A DNA stretch of 64,000 nt from Streptomyces sp. MBT53 (lineage in GTDB: Bacteria; Actinomycetota; Actinomycetes; Streptomycetales; Streptomycetaceae): NCBI RefSeq assembly GCF_016654115.1, contig NZ_JAEQAZ010000009.1, positions 1 through 64,000 of the forward strand. The letters run 5' to 3'. The position numbers and the translations under genes are program-made. Of the stretch, positions 8,847 to 18,418 are shown piece by piece (position 1 is the stretch's first letter; every line of letters begins with the position of its first letter). The notes beneath the pieces were generated by a model, which was not told the DNA's origin, searched no databases, and was given only the letters and a program-made list of their open reading frames with translations.

Positions 8847-9698
8847 TCACGCCTGGCGTCCGGGACGGTGAGTGGGGTCGGGCCACGGCTCACGGACCGC
8901 CGTGGACACCGCCCGGGCTGTGGTCAGGACGCAGCGGTCGAACTCCGCCTCGCCGTGCTTCGGGTTCGCGTCGGCCACGTCCCGGCCCCAGACCCCGGTC
9001 TCGCTGACCTGGTCCATGCGGTAGTCCCAGAACGAGTCGACGTCGACGTGGGAAGTGGCCCGCTCCATCCGCACCAACTCCGGTGCGAGGTGCAGCATCA
9101 CGGACGTCTCGAAGAAGTTGGCGTGCATCAACGCCCGCCCGTAGGTGACGTGTCCGTCGACTTCGGGCCCCGGGTACATGGTCACGTACCCCAACGCCCG
9201 CACCCGCGCGTCCCGGTGACGGACCCTCAGCTTCTCGGCCGACACGTCGAGCGCGCCGTTGTTCCAGATGTGCCCGTTGAGGAGCACGAACTGTCGTACT
9301 CCAGAGGCGTAGAGGGAGTCGATGACGTCTTCGACGACGGCGATCATCGTCTCCGGCCGCAGTGCCACCGTCCCCGCGAAGTCGCCGTGGGACGCCGACA
9401 CGCCGAAGCTCAGCGGCGGTACGACGGGCACGCCGGTCAGTGCCGAGACGCCGAGGGCGACCGCCTCGCAGATCCGGGTGTCCACGGCGAGTGGAAGATG
9501 CGGGCCGTGCTGTTCGGTGGCGCCCACGGGGATGATGACGGCGTCCTGGGCGGCAGCCGTGGACTCGGCCTCCGGCCAGGTCAGCTCCTCCCACAGCACC
9601 GGCGTCCCGGATCCGCCCAACTGCGCGGCGAGTTCGGGGACATCGAGCCCGGTGGGGACGGTCCGGCCGGACGGACCGGTGACGAAGACGGACGACAT
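8847..9698 (-). CDS. Creatininase-family amidase
   Basis: 283 residues. The creatininase fold is a dinuclear metal amidohydrolase group that opens cyclic amides (creatinine) or trims formyl and peptide groups (deformylase ArfB, mycofactocin MftE). The metal-binding block PVGATEQHGPHLPLAVDT is intact (Glu, His, Asp). The second metal loop reads LLNGHIWNNG where most relatives have NGHGGN, which may alter the substrate pocket. The ATG at 9698 is preferred over one 12 codons earlier because GAGGAGAGGAGA precedes it. It follows the deaminase gene by 67 bases and is followed by the aldehyde dehydrogenase after 11. With a sarcosine-oxidase domain in the same operon, a creatinine-like route is tempting, but no creatinase is present. 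Confidence 0.87.
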   Translation of the reverse strand: MSSVFVTGPSGRTVPTGLDVPELAAQLGGSGTPVLWEELTWPEAESTAAAQDAVIIPVGATEQHGPHLPLAVDTRICEAVALGVSALTGVPVVPPLSFGVSASHGDFAGTVALRPETMIAVVEDVIDSLYASGVRQFVLLNGHIWNNGALDVSAEKLRVRHRDARVRALGYVTMYPGPEVDGHVTYGRALMHANFFETSVMLHLAPELVRMERATSHVDVDSFWDYRMDQVSETGVWGRDVADANPKHGEAEFDRCVLTTARAVSTAVREPWPDPTHRPGRQA

Positions 9699-9765
9699 GG
9701 CTCTCCTCTCCTCGGGACCGATGGCGTTCGTCATCGGCGTGGACTCTTGTCGGGACCGACGGCGC

Positions 9766-10224
9766 TCACCATCGGCGTCGGCTCTTCTCGGGCAGCAGAT
9801 CCAGGGCGCGCAGCGGGACGGGCTTGTCCCCGTCGACCGTGGTGACCCACACGGTGGCGTCCGGGCAGTAGTCGCTGATCAGCTCGCGGCACACCCCGCA
9901 CGGGGCGATGATCCTGAACCAGCCCGCCGGTTTGATCTGCACCGACACCACCGAGGTGATGCTCAACTCCGCCCCGGCGGGCAGGGCGCCCCGGGCGGTA
10001 CCCATGGCCACCCCCTCGGCACAGATCGAACTCCGCCGACAGGAACCCTCCACATGGACCCCGGTGTGCACCCGGCCGTCCGCCGTGCGCAGCGCGGTCG
10101 CGACCTCGTACCGGCCCGACTGCCACACCCGGGCGAGCAAGTGCTGTGCGGTGGCGAGGAGTTCGACGTCGTCCTCGTGCATCGACGGCGGTACGGCCAC
10201 CGGCCGCACGTTCACGGCGCTCAT
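9766..10224 (-). CDS. Cytidine-deaminase-like zinc enzyme
   Basis: 152 residues, the size of bacterial tetrameric cytidine deaminases and blasticidin S deaminases, which hydrolytically remove an amino group from a pyrimidine-like ring. Seen: the first zinc ligand and catalytic Glu in SICAEGVAMG (Cys-Ala-Glu) and the second pair in APCGVCREL, giving three Cys ligands as in Bacillus-type enzymes. The phase before it reads RVHTGVHVEGSC where classical cytidine deaminases have an N-A-A/S-Y segment, so the base- or ribose-binding surface differs. The ATG overlaps the amidohydrolase stop by four bases. In this operon it more likely deaminates a catabolic intermediate with an amidine or cyclic guanidine group than cytidine for salvage, but that is inference. 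Confidence 0.85.
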   Translation of the reverse strand: MSAVNVRPVAVPPSMHEDDVELLATAQHLLARVWQSGRYEVATALRTADGRVHTGVHVEGSCRRSSICAEGVAMGTARGALPAGAELSITSVVSVQIKPAGWFRIIAPCGVCRELISDYCPDATVWVTTVDGDKPVPLRALDLLPEKSRRRW

Positions 10225-10985
10225 ACCGTCAGCCCCAGCAGCCGGGCCATGTTGCCGCCTTCGACCAGCGCCCGGTCCTTCTCGTCCTCGACCGCCTTGG
10301 CGATCTTCATGCGTTCCAGGTCGAAGTCGGAACCGGGCCACTCGCTGCCCATGAGGATCTTCTCCGGCCCGAGCCGCGCGTAGGCGCGCTTGACGTCGCT
10401 CATCAGCGTCGCCGAGGTCTCCAGGTACACGTGCGGCTGCCGCTCGGCCACGATGATGGCCTCCGGCACGTTCCACACGGCCCCCATGTGGGCGATGATC
10501 GTGGGCACTCGGGGGTGGTCCCGGGCGATCTCCTCGATGGCCAGCGGCGCGCAGAACGCGTCGTCGAGAGCGTTGATGAGGACGAGCAGTCCGCGCCGCG
10601 CGCACGCCTCGAAGACCGGGTCCAGGAGGCCGTGGTCGGCGACGTGGTAGCCGTGCAGGCTCGGGTGCAGCTTCAGCCCGACCAGACCCGCGTCGGCCAT
10701 CCGGTCGATCTCGTCGAGCGCGTCGTCGGCCTGCGGCATCACCTGTCCGAAGCCGAAGAACCGGTCCGGGTACGAGGCCACCAGCGAGGCGATGAAGTCG
10801 TTCTCGATGCGCTGCGCGAGCGAGCACACCATCGCCATGTCCACCCCCGCCGCGTCCATCCGGTCGAGAATGCGGCGCGGCTCGAAGGGCTTGTACGGCG
10901 GCGGGGCCTGGCCCTTGCGGGCGCCGGTGAGGTAGTCGGAGCGGCCGCGGACGTCCTGGGTGGTGTTGTACGCGTCGATGATCAA
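10221..10985 (-). CDS. Amidohydrolase-2 family protein lacking the N-terminal HxH
   Basis: 254 residues, a short TIM-barrel protein of the Amidohydro_2 (decarboxylase/lactonase-like) group. Seen: GLKLHPSLHGY, PTIIAHMGAVW, VYLETSATL and the late MGSEWPGSDF, all in family order. The first strand reads MIIDAYNTTQD, so the usual metal-binding His-x-His after the initial Asp is absent; this could shift metal use or make the enzyme metal-independent. The TTG start at 10985 is preceded by AAGGAC and lies 26 bases after the ATPase gene; it overlaps the deaminase gene by four bases. It probably hydrolyses or decarboxylates a ring intermediate in the pathway; no specific function is recognised. Confidence 0.83.
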   Translation of the reverse strand: MIIDAYNTTQDVRGRSDYLTGARKGQAPPPYKPFEPRRILDRMDAAGVDMAMVCSLAQRIENDFIASLVASYPDRFFGFGQVMPQADDALDEIDRMADAGLVGLKLHPSLHGYHVADHGLLDPVFEACARRGLLVLINALDDAFCAPLAIEEIARDHPRVPTIIAHMGAVWNVPEAIIVAERQPHVYLETSATLMSDVKRAYARLGPEKILMGSEWPGSDFDLERMKIAKAVEDEKDRALVEGGNMARLLGLTV

Positions 10986-11011
10986 GGCGGTTCGTCCTTA
11001 CTCGCTACTAG

Positions 11012-11970
<959 letters not shown>

Positions 11971-11974
<4 letters not shown>

Positions 11975-12984
11975 GCGAGGCCTCCCTGGGTACGGGCCGT
12001 GGCACGGGCGGGGGAGGGCAGCACACAGGCGTCGAGATGCCCGTCGTCGCCGTGCCGCTGCCGCAGCACGGGCCGCTCGGCACACGCGTCGTGGACGAAG
12101 GGGCAGCGGGGCGCGAACGCACAGCCGGACGGTCGGTCCACCCCGGTCAGCGGACTGCCCGCGATGGTCGGCAGCCGTCGTACGACAGGACCGTCGATCG
12201 GCGGGACGGAGCCCAACAGCCCCATCGTGTAAGGGTGTTGGGGGTGGAACAGCACTTCCTCGCGCAGGCCCTGTTCCACGATCCGGCCCGCGTACATCAC
12301 CGCCACCCGGTCCGCGACCTCGGCCACGACGCCCAGGTCATGGGTGATCAGCAGGACGGAGGTGCCGTGGTCGCGCTGGACACGTTTGAGGACGGCCAGC
12401 ACCTGGGCCTGGATCGTGACGTCGAGGGCCGTGGTGGGCTCGTCGGCGATCAGTACGGCGGGGTCGTTGGCCAGGCCCATGGCGATCATCACGCGTTGGC
12501 GCATGCCCCCGGAGAGTTGGTGCGGGTAGGCGCGTGCCGTGCGATCGGGACCGGCGATTCCGACTTCACCGAGCAACTCCACTGCCCGGGACGCCGCCTG
12601 ACCTCGCGTCACATTCCGGTGGGCGCGGATCATCTCGGAGACCTGGGAGCCCGCGCGGTGCAGCGGGTTGAGCGCGGCCAGCGCGTCCTGGAAGACGACC
12701 GCGATGTCCTTGCCGCGCACCCCGCGCAACTCCCGCTCCGACGCGGCGACGAGGTCACGGCCCTTGAAGACCGCCTCGCCGCTGATGTGGGTGCGCGGAC
12801 CGCGGTTGAGGCCGACCAGGCTCATCGACAGGGCGGACTTCCCGGACCCCGACTCGCCGACCAGCGCGAGGACTTCGCCCTGGCGGAGGGTGAGGTCCAC
12901 GCCGTCCACAGCGGGCAGTCGGCCCGCCGGTACGTCGAACTGGACGCGCAGGTCCCGGACTTCGAGCACGGGCGCGGACGTCAT
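11971..12984 (-). CDS. Oligopeptide-type ABC importer ATPase (DppD/OppD-like)
   Basis: 337 residues, the partner ATPase. Seen: Walker [24 protein letters not shown], signature LSGGMRQR, Walker [13 protein letters not shown], switch His LLITHDLG and the C-terminal [16 protein letters not shown]. The Walker A ends in Ser-Ala rather than Ser-Thr or Ser-Gln, unusual but within tolerated variation. The ATG overlaps the stop of the alpha/beta hydrolase by four bases, so a metabolic enzyme is inserted between permease and ATPase genes of one transporter. That arrangement argues that the hydrolase acts on the transported compound. Confidence 0.94.
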
Positions 12985-13679
12985 GAGCCGTCGCCCACGG
13001 CCAGGGCCGCCGTGTGGATCAGGTCGGCGACGCGCTCGGGCCAGACGAGGGTCGTGTAGTGGCTGCCCGGTACGTGCTCGACGGTGGCCTTCATGCGGGC
13101 CGCCATGTCGTTCTGGATCTCCGGGCGCAGGGTGCGGTCGTCGTCGGCGACCAGGTACCAACTGGGCAGGGTGCGCCAGGCCGGGGTGCCCGTCGGCTGG
13201 GTGAAGATGAGGTTCTCCGCCTTGCGGCCCTCCGCCTCGACCACGACCCGCTGCTCCGGGGAGAGGTCGGGGCCGATCTCCGCCCAGAACTCCTCGCTCG
13301 TCTCGGACTTCCACTCGCCGTTCGGCCCGCGCCGCATGTACTTGGAGATCTCGGCCTCCTCGTACCGCTCGACGATCCCGTTGACCGTCTCGCCCTCGTC
13401 AGGCCCGAACGCGGCAATGTAGACAAGCCCCTTGACCCGCGGATCGCGGCCCACGTTGCTGATGACCGCGCCGCCGTAGGAGTGCCCGGCCAGCAGCACC
13501 GGGCCCGTCGTCTCCGCCAGCACGGCCGCCGTGTTGGCGACGTCGTCCTCCAGCGAGGTCATCGGGTTGGTGACGGTGAACAGCCGGTGGCCGTGCGCGG
13601 CCAGCAGGGGCTGGACGGCCGACCAGGTCGTCGGCCGTCCGCCGGCGCCGTGGACGAGCACGATGTCCATGCGGGTCAT
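12981..13679 (-). CDS. Alpha/beta hydrolase (esterase/amidase-like)
   Basis: 232 residues, a small alpha/beta hydrolase of the plant-esterase-like group (hydroxynitrile lyase/salicylate esterase type). Seen: HGAGGRPTTW forming the oxyanion region, nucleophile Ser in AGHSYGGAV, acid candidate in VADDDRTLRPE, and the catalytic His in PGSHYTTLVWPE. ATG at 13679 overlaps the permease stop by four bases; a second ATG three codons later is an alternative. No signal peptide, so it acts in the cytoplasm. Inserted between permease and ATPase genes of the importer, it may hydrolyse an ester or amide in the imported molecule; specificity cannot be read. Confidence 0.88.
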   Translation of the reverse strand: MTRMDIVLVHGAGGRPTTWSAVQPLLAAHGHRLFTVTNPMTSLEDDVANTAAVLAETTGPVLLAGHSYGGAVISNVGRDPRVKGLVYIAAFGPDEGETVNGIVERYEEAEISKYMRRGPNGEWKSETSEEFWAEIGPDLSPEQRVVVEAEGRKAENLIFTQPTGTPAWRTLPSWYLVADDDRTLRPEIQNDMAARMKATVEHVPGSHYTTLVWPERVADLIHTAALAVGDGS

Positions 13680-14746
13680 CCTTTCCGTAGCCGCGGATCG
13701 AGGACCGTGTAGAGCACGTCCACCGCGTGGTTGACCAGGGTGAAGAGGAGGGCGATGGCGAGGGCGGCGCCCTGCACGACGGGGTAGTCGCGTTGCAGGA
13801 CGCCCTGCACGAGCAGGCGGCCGACACCGGCGTACGAGAAGACCGTCTCGGTGATCACCGAACCGCCCAGCAGCGAACCGAATTGGAGCCCGAGGACGGT
13901 CACGATGGGGAGCCAGGAGTTGCGCAGCACGTGGTGGCGGATCACCACGCTCTCGCTGAGGCCCTTCATCCGGGCGGTCCGCACGAAGTCGTCGTCGAGG
14001 ACTTCCAGTACCGAGGCGCGCACGATGCGGGTGATGAATCCGGCCATCGACAGCGCCAACGTGACGGCGGGCAGGATCAGATGCTGGATCCAGGGCCACA
14101 CCAGCTCAGGGCGGTTCTGGAGGATCGCGTCCAGGAGAACGAAGTTGGTGGTCGGGTTGTAGTCGAGCGAGCTGGGCAGCCGGCCGAGGACCGGGAGCCA
14201 GCGCAGCCACACGCCGAACACGACGATGCCGAGCACACCGAGCGCGAACCACGGGAGCGAGAAGCTGACCGTGGCGACGGCCCGGGTCGAGTGGTCGATC
14301 CAACTCCCCTTGCGCAGCGCGGCGATGACCCCGGTGACGACACCGAGCAGCACCGCGATCGTCATCGCCGCCAGCGTCAGCTCGATCGTGGCGGGGAGCG
14401 CGTCGCCGAGCAGACCCAGGACGCTGTTGGAGCCGTAGAACGAGGTGCCGAGCCGTAGGTGCACCAAGTCGTTGAGGAAGGTGCCGTATTGGGCGACGAG
14501 GGGTCGGTCGAGGCCGAGGGCCTTGTTGACGCGCGCCTCGTTGGCGGCCAGTTGGTCGGCGGAGAGGTTGTTGCCGCCGGCCGCGAGCGAGGTCGCCGGT
14601 GAGCCGGGCAGCAGGCGCATCGCGAGGAACACCAGGCTGGCCAACGCGAACAGGACGACGGGGATGACCGCGAGGCGTCGTAGGACCAACAGGGTGGGTC
14701 CGGCTGCCCACTTGGGCCTGCGGAGGGGGAGCAGTGCGGTGGTCAC
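13676..14746 (-). CDS. Oligopeptide-type ABC importer permease (DppB/OppB-like)
   Basis: 356 residues, inner-membrane permease with an N-terminal segment (LAVIPVVLFALASLVFLAMRLLPG) typical of the B subunit, the family pattern GLDRPLVAQYGTFLNDLVHLRLGTS read around LGLDRPL, several further membrane spans, and the ATPase-contact EAA loop RTARMKGLSESVVIRHHVLRN. The GTG start at 14746 overlaps the stop of the C-type permease gene by four bases (GTGA). It forms the membrane channel with the neighbouring permease. Confidence 0.93.
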   Translation of the reverse strand: MTTALLPLRRPKWAAGPTLLVLRRLAVIPVVLFALASLVFLAMRLLPGSPATSLAAGGNNLSADQLAANEARVNKALGLDRPLVAQYGTFLNDLVHLRLGTSFYGSNSVLGLLGDALPATIELTLAAMTIAVLLGVVTGVIAALRKGSWIDHSTRAVATVSFSLPWFALGVLGIVVFGVWLRWLPVLGRLPSSLDYNPTTNFVLLDAILQNRPELVWPWIQHLILPAVTLALSMAGFITRIVRASVLEVLDDDFVRTARMKGLSESVVIRHHVLRNSWLPIVTVLGLQFGSLLGGSVITETVFSYAGVGRLLVQGVLQRDYPVVQGAALAIALLFTLVNHAVDVLYTVLDPRLRKG

Positions 14747-15654
14747 GCGGGCCCCTTCACGTCGAGCGCGTCGCGCAGGTCGTCGCCCACGAAGTTGCAC
14801 GCGACGACGAACAGCAGCGTGAACGTCGCGGGCAGGACGACCAGTCGGGGTGCCGTGTAGAGGAACTCCTGGCCCGCCTGGACCATGTAGCCCCAGTCGG
14901 GCTGAGGGGGTTGGATGCCGAGGCCGAGGTAGGACAGGCCGGCGGCGAAGCCCGCCGCGATCGACAGCGTCATCACGACCTGGGCCAGCATCGGTCCGGC
15001 GATGTTCGGGAGGAGCTCGCGGGCCAGGATGCGCGAGGTGCGGGTGCCGCCCAACTTGGCGGCGACGACGTAGTCATGGGCCGCCTCGCGCGCGGTGAGG
15101 GCGCGGGCGAGGCGGGCCAGACCGGGCGCCAGGGACACCCCGATGCCGAAGACCAGGCTGACCGTGCCCGGTCCCGCGGCCGCCACGAGGAGGATGACGA
15201 GCAGGATGGACGGAAACGCGAGGGCGAGGTCGACGATCCGCATCAGGACCTGCTCGACGACACCGCCGGCGTATCCGGCGACGAGTCCGATCCCGGTTCC
15301 AACTACAGCTGCCAGCGCGGTCGCCGCGAACGCCACCAGCAGCAACGGCCTTGCGCCGTGCACCAGTCGGGCCAGTTCGTCGCGGCCCAGGTCGTCCGTG
15401 CCGAACAGATGGCCGGACGAGCCCATGGGCAGCAGCGCCGAGGACGTCTGACGCAGCGGGTCCGCCTGGATCAGCAGCGGTCCTACGACGGCCACCAGAA
15501 CCAGGACGATCAGCACCAGCCAGGACAGCACGGCCGGCCAGGACCGTGCCAGCCGGCGCCGACGCCATACGGCGAGGACGCTCCGCCCGGTGACGGGCGA
15601 CGAAGGGGGCCGTACGGTCGCCACGGGTGGTGGAGCCGTCGTGGTGTCAGACAC
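14743..15654 (-). CDS. Oligopeptide-type ABC importer permease (DppC/OppC-like)
   Basis: 303 residues. Cytosolic N-tail, first membrane span around LSWLVLIVLVLVAVVGPLL, the C-subunit hallmark GTDDLGRDELARLVHGAR, further spans, and the EAA loop DYVVAAKLGGTRTSRILARELLPN, then LSYLGLGIQPPQPDWG, all diagnostic of the C permease. GTG start (GTGTCTGAC) overlaps the last eight bases of the binding-protein gene. Second gene of the operon in transcription order. Confidence 0.93.
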   Translation of the reverse strand: MSDTTTAPPPVATVRPPSSPVTGRSVLAVWRRRRLARSWPAVLSWLVLIVLVLVAVVGPLLIQADPLRQTSSALLPMGSSGHLFGTDDLGRDELARLVHGARPLLLVAFAATALAAVVGTGIGLVAGYAGGVVEQVLMRIVDLALAFPSILLVILLVAAAGPGTVSLVFGIGVSLAPGLARLARALTAREAAHDYVVAAKLGGTRTSRILARELLPNIAGPMLAQVVMTLSIAAGFAAGLSYLGLGIQPPQPDWGYMVQAGQEFLYTAPRLVVLPATFTLLFVVACNFVGDDLRDALDVKGPA

Positions 15655-17302
15655 TGGCCTTCTCCATGTAACACCGGTGGTTGGCGAGTGCCGCGGTGTT
15701 CATGTGCTTCACGTGCGAGCCGCTGACCACCAGGTTGGCGAAGCAGGCCAGCATCGAGAGGACCATGTAGTCCTCGGCCCAACGGCGTTGGATCTTCGTG
15801 TAGGCGGCCGTGCGCTGGGCGCCGAGGGGCAGGTTCTTGGCCGTGTCCAGCTCCGCCTGGAGCGAGGCGGCGTCCTTGAGCGTGTCCATGCCGGTGATGG
15901 TCGCGCCGTAGAGGCCGGTAGGGCTGGCCATGGCGCCGACCATGTCGTTGGCGTCCGGGACGTAGGTGTTGCGCTCCCAGATCATCAGGTCGTGGTAGTC
16001 GTCCTTGCCGTCGAGGAGCCGGGTGAAGTACGTGGCCGGGTCGACGGAGGTCGTGACCACCTTGAAGCCGACGTCGGTGAGGTTCTGGGCGACGATCTGC
16101 GCGGCCTTCGGGTGCCAGGAGTCGCTGGCCGCCATGAGCCGGATCCGCCGGCCACCGGCACCGGCCTCGGCGACGAGCTGCTTCGCCTTCGCCGTGTCCT
16201 GCGTGCTGAGGTCGGCGAGGCTGGTGTCGTAGCCGCTCTGCGCGGGCGGGATGGCATAGCCGCCGGGCAGCGCGCCGACGCCGTAGAAGGCCTGGTCGAG
16301 AATGGACTTGCGGTCTATCGCGAGGTTGATGGCCTGGCGGACCTTGAGCTCGGGGACCCGGCGGGCGTCGATCATCAGGATCGCGTTGGCGTTGTACGGC
16401 GTCTTGTAGACCGTCACCGAGTCGTCCTTGCGCAGCTGCGCGGCGGCCGAGTACGGGGTGAACTGGGTGGCCGAGATGTCGCCGCTGAGCAGCGAACTGA
16501 CGATCGTCGAGGGGTCCTGGACCTGGCGGAGGACCAGGCGGTCGACGGGCGGTCTGCCGAGGCGGAAGTCGTCGAAGGCGGTGAGGGTGATGGACTGGCC
16601 GGAGGTGGCCGCGGAGAAGGCGAACGGGCCGGTGCCGACGAGGTGTTTGCCGATGTCCGCGCCGTATTTCTTCAGTGCGGCCTTGGAGATGATCCGGCCG
16701 CCGATGTCGGACAACTGGCCGAGGGTCGTGCGGTCCGGCTTCTTCAGGACCATCTTCACGGTCAGGTCGTCCGGAGCGGTCAGCGAGGCGACGTTCGCGC
16801 CGAGGTCGGACAGCGGACGGGTGGCGCCCTTGGGCAGTGTCGGGTCCTTCTCGTCGAACTGCCGCCCCAGGCTTGCCAGTACGTCCGCCGAGGTCAGCGT
16901 GGTGCCGTCGTGGAACTTGACGCCCTCGCGCAGCGCGAAGGTGTACGTGAGCTGGTCGTCGGAGATCGTCCAGCTCTTGGCCAGGTCGGGCGTGGGCTCG
17001 TTGGTCTCGAAGGAGATGAAGGTCAGGCCCCGGCAGATGCAGTCGACGGCCATCCAGTCGCCCAACGAGGTGTAGAACGACGGGTCGTTGACCGCGCTCG
17101 TCGCGTCGATGGCGAGGGTCAGCGTGCCGCCCTTGCTGCTCCGCTTCGCGTCGTCGGCCGCCGCGCCGCAGGCACTGAGCAGGGCGGGGAGCCCGAAGCC
17201 GACGCCCACTCCGAGGAGTCCCGCGCCCCGGAGCATGGTGCGGCGCGACGCCGTCGACGGGGTGGAGCCGGGTGAGGACGATCCAGCTGACTGGTCCGGC
17301 AT
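15647..17302 (-). CDS. Oligopeptide-type ABC importer binding lipoprotein (Tat-exported)
   Basis: 551 residues, solute-binding protein of family 5 that captures peptides or similar solutes outside the membrane. The N-terminus has twin arginines (20-21, SRRTMLRG), a hydrophobic stretch and a lipobox ending in Cys45 (LLSAC), so it should be exported folded by Tat and lipidated. Family marks include the FALREGVKFHDGTTLTSADV region seen as KFHDGTTLTS and VRQAINLAIDRKSI. The ATG has AAGGAGG nine bases upstream, and an ATTGGATCCAAT palindrome lies about 55 bases upstream, so the long operon probably starts here. It sets the specificity of import; the ligand is unknown. Confidence 0.93.
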   Translation of the reverse strand: MPDQSAGSSSPGSTPSTASRRTMLRGAGLLGVGVGFGLPALLSACGAAADDAKRSSKGGTLTLAIDATSAVNDPSFYTSLGDWMAVDCICRGLTFISFETNEPTPDLAKSWTISDDQLTYTFALREGVKFHDGTTLTSADVLASLGRQFDEKDPTLPKGATRPLSDLGANVASLTAPDDLTVKMVLKKPDRTTLGQLSDIGGRIISKAALKKYGADIGKHLVGTGPFAFSAATSGQSITLTAFDDFRLGRPPVDRLVLRQVQDPSTIVSSLLSGDISATQFTPYSAAAQLRKDDSVTVYKTPYNANAILMIDARRVPELKVRQAINLAIDRKSILDQAFYGVGALPGGYAIPPAQSGYDTSLADLSTQDTAKAKQLVAEAGAGGRRIRLMAASDSWHPKAAQIVAQNLTDVGFKVVTTSVDPATYFTRLLDGKDDYHDLMIWERNTYVPDANDMVGAMASPTGLYGATITGMDTLKDAASLQAELDTAKNLPLGAQRTAAYTKIQRRWAEDYMVLSMLACFANLVVSGSHVKHMNTAALANHRCYMEKASV

Positions 17303-17334
17303 GTGGGCCTCCTTGGGCACCGATCCTCGGATAA

Positions 17335-17365
17335 TGGATCTCAAAGTGTCAAGATTGGATCCAAT
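17335..17365. promoter_or_regulatory. Putative GntR operator B (importer operon promoter)
   Basis: Upstream of the binding-protein gene, a perfect 12-base palindrome ATTGGATCCAAT (17354-17365) follows TGGATCTCAAAGTGT (17335-17349), which resembles operator A at 13 of 15 positions. The 152-base gap between this gene and the upstream hydrolase holds nothing else clear. Binding by the local FCD GntR protein is inferred. Confidence 0.62.
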
Positions 17366-17454
17366 AACATGTTCACGGGCCACAAAGTCCCTCTCGTGTC
17401 CCGGGTGTAAAAGGCGTGTGAACCGGGCTGTGGGCGTGATCCGGCCAGTACCGG

Positions 17455-18258
17455 CTACGCGCCCGGCGCGCCCCGGCGGCGGATCAACTCCGGCCAGACC
17501 ACGGGGTCATGACCAGGGACGAGTTCGTAGCCGCGTTCGGCGGCGATGCGCTTGAGCCGGCGGATGGGCACCACCGTGCTCTCCGGGTCGACACCGATCG
17601 AGGCGCCGATCGGACGCTCGTGCTCGATGTTCTCGGTGAGATCGGCCGCGTCGAAGGCGAACACGAAACCGCCGCCGTCCGCGAGGTCGACCACGAAACT
17701 CTGGTGCCCGGGGGTGTGCCCGGCGGTCAGTACGGCGGTCACGCCGGGGGCGATCTCCACGTCCCCCTCGGCCTGTCGCCAGTCGATGCGCGGGTCGTCG
17801 AAGTCGACGCGGAAGATCGAGTGGCGCTCGACCTCCGGCTGCCCGGACAGGCCGTAGGCCAGCTCCTCGCGCTGGACGTGCACCGGCACCCGGCCCGCGA
17901 AGTGCTTGAGTCCGCCCGCGTGGTCGGCGTGCAGATGACTGACGGCCACCGCGTGGATCGCGTCCATCGCGATACCGGCCGCGTCGAGGGCCTCCTCCAG
18001 GGGTTCGCCCGGACCCGGCAGGATCGGCCGGTAGTTGGGGGAGCCGTAGAAGCGGCGGCGCAGGGCCGGGTCCCGGATCAGAGCCGTGTTGAAGCCCGTG
18101 TCGAGCAGCAGCCAGCCGCCGTCGCACTCCAGGAGGACCGCCGGGACGGGTTCACGCAGGCGTTCCTCGTAGGGGGCGCCGTGCACGGAGACGGACTTGG
18201 GGAGTTCCTCCCAGCCCAGCAGCAGGGGCACGATCCTTCGTACGCCGTGGCGTGTCAT
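17455..18258 (-). CDS. Metallo-beta-lactamase-fold hydrolase (lactonase-like)
   Basis: 267 residues. Quorum-lactonase-like member of the metallo-beta-lactamase superfamily, dinuclear zinc hydrolases of lactones and related esters. Seen: VSHLHADHAGGL (about residues 106-117) with the HxHxDH metal site, the third-site His in AGHTPGHQSF, the bridging Asp in AFDAADL and the last His in VPGHDP. No signal peptide. It is read toward the importer operon, 152 bases upstream of it, and has its own palindromic TGGATCC site about 90-110 bases before the ATG, so it appears to be a separate unit of the same regulon. It might open a lactone or cyclic intermediate; acyl-homoserine-lactone quenching is the main alternative. 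Confidence 0.9.
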   Translation of the reverse strand: MTRHGVRRIVPLLLGWEELPKSVSVHGAPYEERLREPVPAVLLECDGGWLLLDTGFNTALIRDPALRRRFYGSPNYRPILPGPGEPLEEALDAAGIAMDAIHAVAVSHLHADHAGGLKHFAGRVPVHVQREELAYGLSGQPEVERHSIFRVDFDDPRIDWRQAEGDVEIAPGVTAVLTAGHTPGHQSFVVDLADGGGFVFAFDAADLTENIEHERPIGASIGVDPESTVVPIRRLKRIAAERGYELVPGHDPVVWPELIRRRGAPGA

Positions 18259-18344
18259 GAGGTGCGGGGGTGGAGCGGGAGGTGCATGGGCGATCCGTTC
18301 CGGGAGGGCCAGGAGCTATGTTCGGGGGATCGGGTGCTGGGGTG

Positions 18345-18378
18345 GGGATCCACACTTTAAGTATGTGGATCCCAAAGG
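18345..18378. promoter_or_regulatory. Putative GntR operator C (lactonase-like gene promoter)
   Basis: GGGATCCACA (18345-18354) and TGTGGATCCC (18364-18373) form a perfect 10-base inverted repeat around a nine-base AT-rich spacer (CTTTAAGTA). The right arm continues as TGGATCCCAAAGG, sharing TGGATCYNAAAG with operators A and B. It lies 87-120 bases before the start of the lactonase-like gene and just past the 3' end of the CGNR gene, which faces the same way. Confidence 0.6.
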
Positions 18379-18418
18379 CGGTTGCGGAGAGGTGAACAAG
18401 TTCTCTCCACCGCGCCGG

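Noticed and set aside
14085-14092. TGGATCCA inside the oppB-like permease gene resembles the GntR motif core
   Set aside because: It lies in coding sequence, lacks the AAAG extension and any promoter context; an eight-base palindrome is expected by chance at this length scale.
15590-17275. A long plus-strand frame opposite the importer binding-protein gene
   Set aside because: Its translation is Arg/Gly/Asp/Val-rich shadow sequence with no motifs; the minus-strand gene has a Tat/lipobox signal and family-5 binding-protein features.
17455-18258. The lactonase-like gene as a clear quorum-quenching enzyme
   Set aside because: Only the general metallo-beta-lactamase metal motifs can be seen; the local operator and neighbours point instead to the catabolic locus, and specificity is not readable.
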